Source of the DNA: Streptomyces sp. MP131-18
GTDB taxonomy: Bacteria; Actinomycetota; Actinomycetes; Streptomycetales; Streptomycetaceae
DNA: 64,000 bases
Direction of reading: 5' to 3'
Assembly: GCF_001984575.1 (NCBI RefSeq)
Contig: NZ_LZNS01000001.1
Coordinates: 5,865,682 to 5,929,681, forward strand
The notes under the pieces are model-generated. The model did no database searches and was not told the DNA's origin. It saw only the letters and a list, made by a program, of their open reading frames with translations. This document shows, piece after piece, positions 35,702 to 44,992 of this stretch (position 1 is the first letter of the stretch; every line of letters starts with the position of its first letter). The position numbers and the translations under genes are program-made.

Positions 35702-37909
35702 CTACTCCGCACCCAGCGAGGGTGCCCGGCCCCGGAAGCGGAAGCCGCCCTCCCGTACTTCGTAGAGGTAAAGGCCGTCGTTCGCGTAGGGGTACAGACC
35801 TTCCTCGTCGAAGCCGAGCCGCTTGCCCACCCCCTGGTGGTCCGCCTGCCGCGCCCGTGCCAGCAGCGCGGCCCGGTCAGGTGTGCCGTCCGCCGCCACG
35901 TCCCGCAGGGCCGCGGTCAGCATGCGGGTCGCGTCGTACGCCTCGATGGCGAACGGCGCGGGCTCCTCGCCCTCGAACCGTTCGCGGTACTGCTCGCCGA
36001 AGCCGACCGTTTTCTCGTCGGTATCCGGGCCGATGCAGGTGGCGATGATCTGCCAGCCCTCGGCCGCCTCCCCGGCCAGCTCGGGGAACTCAGGGCGCAG
36101 CACCGACTCGCTCGCGTACCGCGCCCCTGTGTAGCCCGCCGTATGCAGGGCCGTGGCCAGCTCGGCGGCCCGCTCGTGGTGGCCCCCGAAGACGACCGCG
36201 TCCACGTCGCGCGCCACCAGATCGGCCGCGATGCGATCGAACGGGGCGGTCAGCTTCGGCACCACGTGCGGCACCAGTTCGAAGCCGGGCGGCGACCCCT
36301 GCTGGAAGTTCACCAGCGGGCGGGTGACCTCCCAGCTGTGCATTTCCGCGGTGCGGTCGTCGACGAGCCCGACCCGGCGCGCGCCCGACTCGCCCTCCAG
36401 CAGCACCTTGAGGGAGAGCCCCTGCCACATCGTCGCGGGGCGGGCGTGCAGCAGCGTGGTGTACTCGGCGACGGTCAGAGTGAGCGGAAAGCTGCCGACC
36501 GTAACCGAGAGCAGCGGCATGCCCGCCGACTCGTAGATCTCGGCGGTGGCCGTCGTCACCGAGACGTCGGTCGGGCCGATCACGGCGAGCACCGAACCGT
36601 CCGCCGTCAGCTCCTCGGCCACCTCGGCCGCCCGTTCCGGCACCCCGCCGTCGTCGATGGTGCGCAGTTCGATGTCGAAGGGCAGGCCGTCGGCCTCGGC
36701 CAGGAAGTGTTCGAGGCCGAGCGTGGCGCCCCGTTCCTGAGCCAGGCCGCGGGCGGCGTGGCCGCCGCTGAGATCCGCGTGCAGGCCGATGACATACCGC
36801 GGTCCGCTGCCGCCGTTGCTGCCTGAGGAGCCCGAGCCGCGCAGCGCGGCGGCCAGGCCGCCGCCCGCCGCCAGTACGCCGACTCCCGCGGCGAGCAGCA
36901 GGCGCCGGGAGGGGCGGCGCCGGCCCGCGCCGGTGTCCGGGTGCGCGCCGACCTCCGTGGGCGTGCCTTCCTCCGCGGACGTGCCGGAGGCGGCGGGCGC
37001 CGCCCGGGTCGGCACCTGGGCGGGAAGCTCCACGCGGGCCGCCGTGCGTTCCCCGATCAGCCGGGTCACCGGCTCGGGCAGCCAGCCCTCGACGACGTCC
37101 TCGGCCAGCTCCGCGCGCAACTCCGCGACATCCGGCCGCGCTTCCGGGTCCTTGTCCAGGCAGCGGGCCAGTATCCCGGCCAGTTCCCCGGGCACGCCGT
37201 CAAGGTCGGGCGGCTCGTGCACCGTGCGGTAGAGCACCGCCTCCGCGCTGCCCTCGCCGAACGGCGGCCGGCCGCTCGCCGTGTGGGCCAGCACGCAGCC
37301 GAGGGAGAACACGTCGCTCGGCGGGCCGATGTCACGGGAGGCGGCGGCCTGTTCGGGCGAGAGGTAGCCCGGCGAGCCGACCACGGTCCCGGTGCGGGTG
37401 ATGGCGGTGTCCTCGGCCGCTCTGGCGATGCCGAAGTCGATGAGCCGCGGCCCGTCCAGGGCCAGCAGCACGTTCCCCGGTTTGACGTCCCGGTGCACGA
37501 GGCCCGCCTCGTGCACCGCGGCCAGCGCCTCGGCCAGCATTCCGCCCAGCGCCCGCACGCCGCGCACCGGCAACGGCCCGTGCGCGGCGAGCACTTCATC
37601 GAGGGAGGGCCCCGGTACGTAGGGCGAGGCGAACCACGGGGTGCCCGCCTCCTCGCCGTCCGCGACGACCGGCACGGCGAAGCGGCCGGCGACCCGGCGC
37701 GCGGCGGCGACCTCGCGGGCGAAACGGGAGCGGAAACCGGGCTCCTGCGCGTACTCGTCCCTGATCACCTTCAGGGCCACCGGCGAACCGCCGTCGGTCA
37801 TGGCCAGGTACACCACGCCCATGCCGCCCTCGCCGAGGCGGCCGAGGAGGCGGTGACCGGCAATCTGCTCGGGGTCCTGCGGCGTCAGGGCGCCGACCGG
37901 CGATGTCAT
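35702..37909 (-). CDS. Receptor-type Ser/Thr kinase with LIV-type extracellular sensor (copy A)
   Basis: 735 aa paralogue of the next gene with the same order: kinase (GRLGEGGMGVVYLA, ALKVI, VHRDVKPGNVLLA, IDFGIAR), one transmembrane segment near residue 345 (LLLAAGVGVLAAGGGLAAAL) after a basic patch, and a LIV-type binding domain (VIGLHADLSGGHAARGL; AVIGPTDVSVTTA). The kinases are far more alike than the sensor domains, so the two may read different ligands. ATG overlaps the lipoprotein stop (ATGA), tying it to that gene's translation. Confidence 0.9.
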   Translation of the reverse strand: MTSPVGALTPQDPEQIAGHRLLGRLGEGGMGVVYLAMTDGGSPVALKVIRDEYAQEPGFRSRFAREVAAARRVAGRFAVPVVADGEEAGTPWFASPYVPGPSLDEVLAAHGPLPVRGVRALGGMLAEALAAVHEAGLVHRDVKPGNVLLALDGPRLIDFGIARAAEDTAITRTGTVVGSPGYLSPEQAAASRDIGPPSDVFSLGCVLAHTASGRPPFGEGSAEAVLYRTVHEPPDLDGVPGELAGILARCLDKDPEARPDVAELRAELAEDVVEGWLPEPVTRLIGERTAARVELPAQVPTRAAPAASGTSAEEGTPTEVGAHPDTGAGRRRPSRRLLLAAGVGVLAAGGGLAAALRGSGSSGSNGGSGPRYVIGLHADLSGGHAARGLAQERGATLGLEHFLAEADGLPFDIELRTIDDGGVPERAAEVAEELTADGSVLAVIGPTDVSVTTATAEIYESAGMPLLSVTVGSFPLTLTVAEYTTLLHARPATMWQGLSLKVLLEGESGARRVGLVDDRTAEMHSWEVTRPLVNFQQGSPPGFELVPHVVPKLTAPFDRIAADLVARDVDAVVFGGHHERAAELATALHTAGYTGARYASESVLRPEFPELAGEAAEGWQIIATCIGPDTDEKTVGFGEQYRERFEGEEPAPFAIEAYDATRMLTAALRDVAADGTPDRAALLARARQADHQGVGKRLGFDEEGLYPYANDGLYLYEVREGGFRFRGRAPSLGAE

Positions 37910-38685
37910 CTCAACTCCGCCTCGGCGTTGGATTCCAGCAGGGCGAGGGCCATGAAGCTCACCTCGGATAGCTGATCCTCGGTGACACCGGCGGCGCCCT
38001 TGGCCGACACCGCGACGGTGACCGGGCCGATCCGGGAGACCAGCCAGTAGTAGTCGTAGGGGCCGCCGTGGACCTCGCTGTGGAACTGCCCCGATTCGGC
38101 GATCTGGTCGTCCACCGACAATTGGTCGGGCGGCATGCTGCTCGACCCGAGCCCTGTCACGTACTCATCGGCGCGCAACTGCTGCTGCGGGCAGCGCAGC
38201 ACCTCCTCGACGATGCCGGCCATCCGTGCGTCCGCCGCCTCGATACTGTCGTGCACGGTGACGGACGACATCGCCTGCAACGGGCCGCCGCCCTGCTGCT
38301 GGGCGGGCAGTTCGGCGTTGCGCGTCACGTTGGCCAGCACACCGTCCGGTAACGGCTCGCGCTGCCAGACGCACGCCTCGTCGAGCACGGCCACGGTGGC
38401 AGGGTCGGCCTCGGCCAGGTCCGCGGCGACGAAGCCGGGGCCGTAGTCCCCGGGCTCGATGGCCACGGCACGGGCCAGCGCCCGCGCGTCATCGGGTGTG
38501 CCCGGTCCGCCGGTGATCCCGGTGCCCGTCCGTGCCGCATCCGCGCCGGACCCGTCCCGCTCTTCTTCCGTGGGTTCCGCGGGCGCGTCGTCCTCCCCGC
38601 CGCCGCCACTGCACGCCGCGGCGCCCCACAGCAGTCCCGTCGCCGCCACCGCGACGACGCCGCGCACCAACTTGCCCTGCCGCAC
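37906..38685 (-). CDS. Lipoprotein co-translated with receptor kinases
   Basis: 259 aa. Lipobox LLWGAAACSGG (Cys about 25), a Gly/Glu-rich acidic spacer, then a compact domain with two Cys (EACVWQRE, LRCPQQQL) that might form a disulfide, and YDYYWLVSRIGPVTVAVS near the end. It resembles in layout the extracellular sensor-like domains of mycobacterial-type kinases, but I do not recognise the family with certainty. First gene of the kinase operon; possibly a ligand-presenting or modulating partner. Codon 38350-38352 is TTA (EPLPDG), so the operon's first step may depend on bldA. Confidence 0.7.
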   Translation of the reverse strand: MRQGKLVRGVVAVAATGLLWGAAACSGGGGEDDAPAEPTEEERDGSGADAARTGTGITGGPGTPDDARALARAVAIEPGDYGPGFVAADLAEADPATVAVLDEACVWQREPLPDGVLANVTRNAELPAQQQGGGPLQAMSSVTVHDSIEAADARMAGIVEEVLRCPQQQLRADEYVTGLGSSSMPPDQLSVDDQIAESGQFHSEVHGGPYDYYWLVSRIGPVTVAVSAKGAAGVTEDQLSEVSFMALALLESNAEAELR

Positions 38686-38794
38686 AGCAGGTCACCCCCC
38701 TGCCCTCGTCCGACAAACGCTGGTCAGCTTAACTCCGGTGCGCTACAAGGGAATACGGTGCGTGTCACGGTCCTGGAACGCCGCAGGCGCCGGG

Positions 38795-39385
38795 TCAGCG
38801 GGCCTGCATCGCGTCAAGGGCGACCGCCTGGGCGATGACCAGCCGCCGGTCCAGGCGGGGTTCGTGGATCTCCACCAGGTAGCGGTCGCGCAGGGTGCGT
38901 TTCCGCGAGACGGACAGGGCGAGTTCCCCGTCGAGGCGGAAGTCGAAGTGGTAGGCCCAGCCGACCGGCAGTTCGTCGACCACCGGGATGAACTGCCAGA
39001 TCCGGCGGATCACCGCCACGCGGCCGCTGCGTTCCGTCCCGGTCAGCACGCCGAGTCCGGGCTGCTCAAGGTGCCAGGTGGAGCGGAACAGGGACTTTTT
39101 GAAGTCCTTGCGGAAGCCGCCCACCGTCGCCCCGTCGGCGTCCGTGACGTCGAACGCGCCGGCGACGTTCAGGGTGTCGCGCTCCGCGAAGCCGCCGAAG
39201 ACCCTTTCCCGCGAGTCGTCCGTCCAGAACGTCACCCGTTCCTTGATCGCCAGGCGCTTCTGCTGGGCGAAGGCGATCAACTCACCGTCCTCTCCCTCGG
39301 TGCGTACCTCGTACTGGTTCACGGCGAGCCTGACCCGCTGGGTGACGGTCATCCGGCGCACGGCCTGAAGCCGGTCGGTCTCCAT
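38795..39385 (-). CDS. LURP-one-related / Tubby-C-like protein
   Basis: 196 aa, cytosolic. ATG 39385 with AGGAG 7 nt upstream (a longer frame exists without SD). The sequence is rich in beta-strand pairs such as LIAFAQQKRLAIKERVTFW and the basic GGFRKDFKKSLFRSTWHL, typical of the LURP-one (DUF567) barrel, a phospholipid-scramblase-like fold of unknown bacterial function. It lies 25 nt after the end of the beta-helix gene and may share its transcript. Confidence 0.65.
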   Translation of the reverse strand: METDRLQAVRRMTVTQRVRLAVNQYEVRTEGEDGELIAFAQQKRLAIKERVTFWTDDSRERVFGGFAERDTLNVAGAFDVTDADGATVGGFRKDFKKSLFRSTWHLEQPGLGVLTGTERSGRVAVIRRIWQFIPVVDELPVGWAYHFDFRLDGELALSVSRKRTLRDRYLVEIHEPRLDRRLVIAQAVALDAMQAR

Positions 39386-39410
39386 CGTCGTCTCCTGAAG
39401 TCGGTCCACG

Positions 39411-41300
39411 TCAGCGCGGGGTGAGCAGGCCGGCGGTCCCGAGCACGGCCGCGCACGCCGCGTCGGCGCGGCAGGACTCCTCGGGCGCGAGCGGGGAGAG
39501 TTCGGTGTTGCCGGAGATCTCCACCTGCTCGCCGGTGCCCTCCCACCAGTAGGTGTCGGTGTCGTCCCAGAAGTTGCCCGTGAAGCGCATCCGGCCGGGC
39601 GCCACGCCGCCGAAGTTGTTCTGGTTGCCGAGGAGCACGTTGCCGCGGATGGTGACGTGCTGACCGCCGTCGTCCGGGTACACGGCGTAGGGCGGGTACT
39701 CGGTGCCCGTCGCCGCCGGGCCGTCGACGTGGTGGACGACGTTGCCCTCGATCAGCGCGCCCGCCTCGAACGAGGGGCCCTGCGTGCCGTTCCCGTAGAT
39801 GCCGCCGCCGTCGATCAGGGCCGAGTTGGTGTGGTGCACCAGGTTGTTCACGATCCGGGTGCCGCCGGTGGTGGTGCCGTCCCCGGCGACGTTCAGGTGG
39901 ACGATGCCGGAGTAGGGGATGTGGTCCACCTGGTTGTGCGCGACGGTCGAGCCGAAGGGCCGGTTGAGCATGATGCCCCAGGAGCCGCGGTAGTCACGGC
40001 CGACGTGGTGCACCCAGTTGTCCTCGATGAGCAGGTCGCGCGGCGAGGCGGCCGGGTCTTCCTCGTCGAGGCTCTGCACGTGGATGCCGCCGCCGGAGGT
40101 GTCGTCGACCGTGTTGCCGCGGACGGTGATGTCCCGGCTGTGGTCGGCGAGTTCGAGGGCGGTGGTGCCCAGTCGCGTGAAGCGGTTCCCCTCCAGGACC
40201 AGCCCGGTCGAGCCGCGGAAGGAGACCGCGGACGGGATGGCGGCCGCCTCCTGGGCCACCGGGTCGTCGCCGGTGTAGTACCAGGTGCCGATGATGTGCG
40301 GGAAGCCCGCGGGCTCGTCGGGGCCGAGCCAGGTGGTGTGGGAGAACGTGAGGCCGCGCAGCGTCACGTCGCGCAGCGGTGCCCCGGCGTCGCCCCGCCC
40401 GGTGACGACCTGCTCCAGCACGGGGGCGACGACGTCCGTCGGCCTGCCGTGGTAGTAGAGCGTGTGGTGGCCCGGCCGCGAACGGTCGAGGTACCAACTC
40501 CCCGGCCGTTCGCGGAGGAAGGTCGCGCTGTTCTCGACCGCGGTCGGTGCGATGAGCCCGACGTCCTCGCCGTACAGCTCCGTGTACAGCTCGGTGGCGC
40601 GGCGGAAACAGGGCTGCTCCATGGTGACTTCGGTGCCGCTCGCGTCCCCGCGCACCCCCGCCACCCCGCAGCGCGCCTCCGAGTAGGAGTCCGCGAAGGT
40701 GTGCACGAACTCGATGTCCTCGGGCCGTTCCCAGCTCTGCGGGGCGGTGCTCTCGGTGATGAACCCGGTTTCGGTCGGGAACATGGCGGGCGGTTCGCCG
40801 GCCAGCGCCGCCCGTTCGGCGCGCTCGCCGTTCACGAAGAGCTGCCGGGTGTCGAGGCTGCCGACGTCCGCGCGCCAGATGTCGCCCTCGGCGTGGCTCC
40901 AGCCGGTGATCTCGCGGCCGCCGCTGAACGTGACGCGTTCCTGGTCCGCGGTGCCGTACCCGTGCGCCTGGTAGATCACGCGGTGACCGCCGGTGCCGGA
41001 GTCGCCCTCCGCGGCGGAGAGGGCCAGCGGCTCGGCGAGTGGGTAGGTGCCGCCGCGCAGACTGACGACGATGTCGCCGGTCATGCCGTCCGTCAGTTCG
41101 CGCACCGCCTGCTGGGCCGCGGCGGGGGTGGCGAGGGGACGTTCCTCGGTGCCGGGCCAGGAGTCGTCGCCCCAGGGCGCGACGTGGAGCCGGTGCTCCC
41201 GGCCCTCGGATGCGGCGTGGCCCTGGTCCGCGACGGCCGGGGTGGCCAGCAGCGGGAGGGCGAGCAGGGCGGCGCACACGGCGCGCGGGCTCGGCGGCAT
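39411..41300 (-). CDS. Secreted right-handed beta-helix (pectate-lyase-like) protein
   Basis: 629 aa. The signal peptide (VCAALLALPLLATPAVADQ) ends near residue 25. HVAPWGDDSWPGTEERP is the typical start of polysaccharide-lyase-like parallel beta-helix proteins, and repeated ALELADHSRDITVRGN, LIEDNWVHHVG, IEGNVVHHVDG, VTIRGNVLLGN rungs mark the coils. Probably an extracellular carbohydrate-active enzyme or binding protein; no certain catalytic residues. Monocistronic or joined with the LURP-one-like gene downstream. 190 nt of putative promoter precede it. Confidence 0.83.
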   Translation of the reverse strand: MPPSPRAVCAALLALPLLATPAVADQGHAASEGREHRLHVAPWGDDSWPGTEERPLATPAAAQQAVRELTDGMTGDIVVSLRGGTYPLAEPLALSAAEGDSGTGGHRVIYQAHGYGTADQERVTFSGGREITGWSHAEGDIWRADVGSLDTRQLFVNGERAERAALAGEPPAMFPTETGFITESTAPQSWERPEDIEFVHTFADSYSEARCGVAGVRGDASGTEVTMEQPCFRRATELYTELYGEDVGLIAPTAVENSATFLRERPGSWYLDRSRPGHHTLYYHGRPTDVVAPVLEQVVTGRGDAGAPLRDVTLRGLTFSHTTWLGPDEPAGFPHIIGTWYYTGDDPVAQEAAAIPSAVSFRGSTGLVLEGNRFTRLGTTALELADHSRDITVRGNTVDDTSGGGIHVQSLDEEDPAASPRDLLIEDNWVHHVGRDYRGSWGIMLNRPFGSTVAHNQVDHIPYSGIVHLNVAGDGTTTGGTRIVNNLVHHTNSALIDGGGIYGNGTQGPSFEAGALIEGNVVHHVDGPAATGTEYPPYAVYPDDGGQHVTIRGNVLLGNQNNFGGVAPGRMRFTGNFWDDTDTYWWEGTGEQVEISGNTELSPLAPEESCRADAACAAVLGTAGLLTPR

Positions 41301-41490
41301 GGTGGGGTCCGTTCTCGTGGTGGTCGCCCGCCGGGCCGCGCGGTCGTTCGCGGGGCGGGCACGTCGGTCGCCGACGCTACGGACCGGGCGTCGGTGGCCA
41401 CATCGTGCGCACGGGCCACGCGCGGCTTCGACTTTCGGCGAAGCCACCGACGTGCGCTCCGCCTCTGGACGGAGCGCGCGCCGCGTTCGT

Positions 41491-42159
41491 TCAGGCGGGC
41501 CGGGGCCTGACCAGGCGGAGGTCGTAGGCGAGGACGACCACCTGCACGCGGTCGCGCAGGCCCAGCTTGCGCAGTACGCCCGAGACGTGGGCCTTGACCG
41601 TCGCCTCCGTGAGGCCGAGCCGTTCGGCGATCTCGGCATTGGACAGCGCCTGCGCGACCAGGTAGAGCACCTCGTACTCGCGCCGGCTCAGCGCGCGGAG
41701 CGCCGCCGGTGTGACAGGCGGGGCGGGGGCGGGCAGCGCGGGCGCGAAGCGCTCCAGCAGCCGGCGGGTCACGGAGGGCGCGAGCAGCGCGTCGCCGCGC
41801 GCCACCACGCGGATCGCCTCGGCCAGGTCGGTGGGGCGCACATCCTTGAGCAGGAAGCCGCACGCCCCGGCGCGCAACGCGGCGTGCACGGCGTCGTCGA
41901 CGTCGTACGTGGTGAGCACGACGATGCGCGCCGGGTTGCCCGAGGCCACGATGCGTTCGATGGCGCCGATGCCGTCGAGACGCGGCATCCGCACGTCCAT
42001 GAGCACGACGTCTGGCCGCAGTTCGGCGGCGAGGGCCACGGCCTCCTCGCCGTCGGCGGCCTCGCCCACGACGTCCAGGTCCGGCTTGGCGTCGATGATC
42101 ATGCGGAAGCCGACGCGGACGAGCGCCTGGTCGTCGGCCACCAGCACGCGAACGGTCAC
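41491..42159 (-). CDS. NarL/FixJ-type response regulator
   Basis: 222 aa. Receiver domain with acidic pair VADDQALVR, phospho-acceptor in VVLMDVRMPRLDG (Asp about 54), and Lys in FLLKDVRP; C-terminal LuxR helix-turn-helix LSRREYEVLYLVAQALSNAE. GTG start overlaps the kinase stop (GTGA), so it pairs with that kinase. Targets unknown; the beta-helix gene or the divergent hydrolase-like gene are nearest candidates. Confidence 0.93.
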   Translation of the reverse strand: MTVRVLVADDQALVRVGFRMIIDAKPDLDVVGEAADGEEAVALAAELRPDVVLMDVRMPRLDGIGAIERIVASGNPARIVVLTTYDVDDAVHAALRAGACGFLLKDVRPTDLAEAIRVVARGDALLAPSVTRRLLERFAPALPAPAPPVTPAALRALSRREYEVLYLVAQALSNAEIAERLGLTEATVKAHVSGVLRKLGLRDRVQVVVLAYDLRLVRPRPA

Positions 42160-43319
42160 GGACGACCTCCCTCGGACGGCGTGGGCGCGCGCAGCGGCAG
42201 CCGGGCGTGCACGCGGAAGCCCGCGCCCCCGGGGCGCGGCCCAGCCGCCACGGTGCCACCGAGCACGGCGGCGCGTTCCCGCATACCCGCCAGGCCGAAC
42301 CCGCCGCGCGCGCCCGCGTGCACGCCGGTTCCCGCACCGGTTCCCGCGCTGGAGCCCATGCCGTCGTCCGTCACCTCGACCTCCAGCACGTCACCGTCCG
42401 CGCGCGCGCTGACTTCCACACGCCGGGCGCGGGCGTGGCGCAGCACGTTCGTCAGGGCCTCCTGCACGATGCGGTAGGCGGACACCTCGACCCCGGCCGG
42501 CAGTGGCCCGGGAACGCGCACCGTGAGCGACACCGGCAGCCCGGCGGCGCGCAGCGGCTCGGCCAGCTCGCCGAGCCGGTCGAGGCCCGGCTGCGGCGAC
42601 CGTTCGTCCGGCTCGGGCCGCACCACGGCCAGCAGCCGGCGCAGCTCGGCCAGGGTGGCCCGCCCCGACGACTCGATCGCCCGCAGGGCGGAACGCGCCT
42701 GGTCGGGCCGTTCGTCGAACACGTCGTCCGCCGCCGCGGCCTGCACCACGACGACGGACACGCTGTGCGCGATCACGTCGTGCAACTCGCGGGCGATGCG
42801 GGCCTGTTCCTCCGTGACCGCCCGGCGGGACGCCTCGGCGACGGCCGCCCTGCGGTTGCGCACCGCCTCCGCGAGCGCCCACACCACCACGGGCACGGCC
42901 ATCGCGAACTGCGCCTCCTCCGAAGGCGCGGTACGGAAGTTGAGCGAGGTCAGGGCGAGCAGCGCGGCGAGCGCGGGCAGCGAGACCCTTGGCGAGCGCG
43001 TCGAAGCCAGCGAGCCGAGGACCACCAGACCGGCCCACGGGAAGATGCCGTCGGGCGCGATCAGCTGGATCACCAGGCCGCCGACCAGGCAGACGGCCAG
43101 CACCGGCACCGGATGGGAACGCCGCCGATACAGCGCCGCCCCCTGCACGACGCCCGCCAGCGAGCCCAGCAGCACCACGGCGCCCGGCGTCCCCGCACCG
43201 GCCTCGGCGGGCACGAGCACCGCCAGCCACAGCGCCATCGGCACCGGCACCGCCAGCCGCCTCGCCGCCCGGGAGGTGCGGCTGCGGAACGAATGGGACA
43301 CACGCGGATTATGCCGCAC
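42156..43319 (-). CDS. Sensor histidine kinase, HisKA_3 type
   Basis: 387 aa. Four to five hydrophobic segments in the first 150 residues, then the phospho-acceptor helix EEQARIARELHDVIAHSVS (His in RELHDV) and an HATPase domain (VQEALTNVLRHA; GGFGLAGMRERAAVLGG). Partner of the overlapping NarL-type regulator. The signal is likely membrane-derived, as there is no extracellular domain. GTG at 43319; a second GTG at 43301 is possible. Confidence 0.92.
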   Translation of the reverse strand: MRHNPRVSHSFRSRTSRAARRLAVPVPMALWLAVLVPAEAGAGTPGAVVLLGSLAGVVQGAALYRRRSHPVPVLAVCLVGGLVIQLIAPDGIFPWAGLVVLGSLASTRSPRVSLPALAALLALTSLNFRTAPSEEAQFAMAVPVVVWALAEAVRNRRAAVAEASRRAVTEEQARIARELHDVIAHSVSVVVVQAAAADDVFDERPDQARSALRAIESSGRATLAELRRLLAVVRPEPDERSPQPGLDRLGELAEPLRAAGLPVSLTVRVPGPLPAGVEVSAYRIVQEALTNVLRHARARRVEVSARADGDVLEVEVTDDGMGSSAGTGAGTGVHAGARGGFGLAGMRERAAVLGGTVAAGPRPGGAGFRVHARLPLRAPTPSEGGRP

Positions 43320-43478
43320 CCGTCCGGCCCGGCCCGGCGGCTTGCGACGAAAGTCGAACGCCCGGGACCGCGTTCATTCTCCGGTCGCAGACCCCGGTCG
43401 GCCCCCGGGCCGATGCCGCGCCCCGCCCGGCCCCGGCAGGCTGACCGCGGCCGAACGGACAGCGGGAAGGTGAGAACG

Positions 43479-44573
43479 GTGGGCGAAGGAATGAGCCGGG
43501 CGCGGTTCCTGGCCGGGGCGGCGGTGCTGGGCCTGGCCCCGGCCGCCGCGACGGCCGGAACAGCCGCGGCGCGAAGCGGCGGTGGGCTCACGTACCGGGG
43601 CGTGGACTACGAGGTCACGGACGGGGAGACACCGGCGACCGGCTGGAACGCCGCGCGGATGCGCGCCGACCTGCGGGCCATCGCCGAGGACCTGCACGCC
43701 AACTCGGTCATGGTCTATGGCACCGGCGTCGAACGGCTGGCGGCCACCGCCCGCGAGGCGGCGGAACGCGGGCTGCACGTCTGGCTCCAGCCGCGCCTGG
43801 CGGACGTCGCCGAGGAGGACATCCTGGACCACCTCGCGGAGACCGGCCGCGCGGCCGAGCGGCTGCGCCGCGAGGGCGCCCGGGTGAACCTGGCCGTGGG
43901 CTGCGAGTTCTGGTTGTTCGTGCCGGGCATCGTGCCCGGCGACCACGCCCTCGAACGCGTCGAGAACATGCTCGCGGGCACCTACGACGTCGACCGCATG
44001 CGGCGGCTGCTGGCCGCGTTCACCGCACGGGCCGCCGGGGTCGGCAGATCCGTCTTCCGGGGCCCCCTGACCTACGGCGCCGCCCACGACCCCGTAGTCG
44101 ACCGGGTCGACTGGAGCCTGTTCGACATCGTCGGCCTCGACTACTACGCGCTGCACCCCGACGCGGCCGGCCACGCCCGCGAACTGGCGGAGTACCGGCG
44201 CTGGGGCAAACCACTGGCGATTCTGGAGTGCGGCACCTGCGCCTACACCGGCGCGCCGGAGGCGGGCGGTATGGCGTGGCGGTTCACGGACCTGTCCGAA
44301 CTGGAGCGCAGCGAAGAGGTCCAGGCCGCGTACGTGGGGCAGATGATCGACGCGTTCACCTCCCTCAATCTCCACACCGCACTGATTCACCAGTTCGTCA
44401 CCCGGGACGCCCCCCACCGCGCCGACCCGTCCCGCGACGAGGACAAGGCCGCCTACGGCCTCGTAAAGACCATCTGGCACAACGACACCGACCCGGCCGC
44501 CGGCCACCACTGGGAACCCAAACAGGCATTCCACACAGCAGCCAACCACTTCGCCACCGCCACGACCCACTGA
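43479..44573 (+). CDS. Exported TIM-barrel-like hydrolase
   Basis: 364 aa. GTG start with GGAAGG 8 nt upstream; export signal MSRARFLAGAAVLGLAPAAA. YRGVDYEVTDGE, NSVMVYGTGVERLAATAREA, LAVGCEFWLF and LAILECGTCAYTG are consistent with a glycoside-hydrolase-like barrel; Glu residues in CEFW and LECG sit where the acid/base and nucleophile would be. Streptomyces homologues are often labelled 'abortive phage infection protein', a name not supported by visible features. Divergent from the two-component system across about 160 nt. Confidence 0.65.
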   Translation: MGEGMSRARFLAGAAVLGLAPAAATAGTAAARSGGGLTYRGVDYEVTDGETPATGWNAARMRADLRAIAEDLHANSVMVYGTGVERLAATAREAAERGLHVWLQPRLADVAEEDILDHLAETGRAAERLRREGARVNLAVGCEFWLFVPGIVPGDHALERVENMLAGTYDVDRMRRLLAAFTARAAGVGRSVFRGPLTYGAAHDPVVDRVDWSLFDIVGLDYYALHPDAAGHARELAEYRRWGKPLAILECGTCAYTGAPEAGGMAWRFTDLSELERSEEVQAAYVGQMIDAFTSLNLHTALIHQFVTRDAPHRADPSRDEDKAAYGLVKTIWHNDTDPAAGHHWEPKQAFHTAANHFATATTH

Positions 44574-44722
44574 CCACGGCACCGGCCGGACCTGCTACTC
44601 CGTGCCCTCGCATCCCGGGCAGCAAGGGTGCTTCCTTCGGGCCATATCGCCGACCGCCCGTTGTCTGGACGCGATTCGGCTGAGTACAGTCCGTTACGGG
44701 CCCGCGTCACGTGGAGGTAGCG

Positions 44723-44992
44723 ATGTCTCGTCCTTGGGAAGCTGATCCCTCGGCCTCGTTCACTCACCGCCTGGGGAAGTCGGCCGAGGAGCTTGGCAAT
44801 ACCGACGGCAAGACGGGCTGCCCCGACATCTGGCAGCTCGACAACGGCGATGTGGCCGTCATCGGACGCGATCTCACGGTCGCGTACACGTCCCGGCTCC
44901 CGGAGGGCGTCACCCTCGCCGCGGACGAGCGGCTCGTGATCCTCCCCGGCAATATGCTCAGCGCGGCGAAAGCGGACATCCCCGATGCCTGA
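44723..44992 (+). CDS. Small conserved hypothetical protein
   Basis: 89 aa, ATG with GGAGGT 8 nt upstream. PDIWQLDNGDVAVIGRDLT suggests a small beta-rich fold; no membrane segment. It overlaps the next gene by 8 nt. Such short proteins commonly precede DUF6879-type genes in Streptomyces XRE/DUF397 regions. Function unknown. Confidence 0.75.
   Translation: MSRPWEADPSASFTHRLGKSAEELGNTDGKTGCPDIWQLDNGDVAVIGRDLTVAYTSRLPEGVTLAADERLVILPGNMLSAAKADIPDA

Noticed and set aside
33452..36826. Plus-strand open frame of about 1124 codons across the receptor kinases
   Set aside because: Arg/Pro/Gly-rich shadow of the kinase genes with no recognisable domain.
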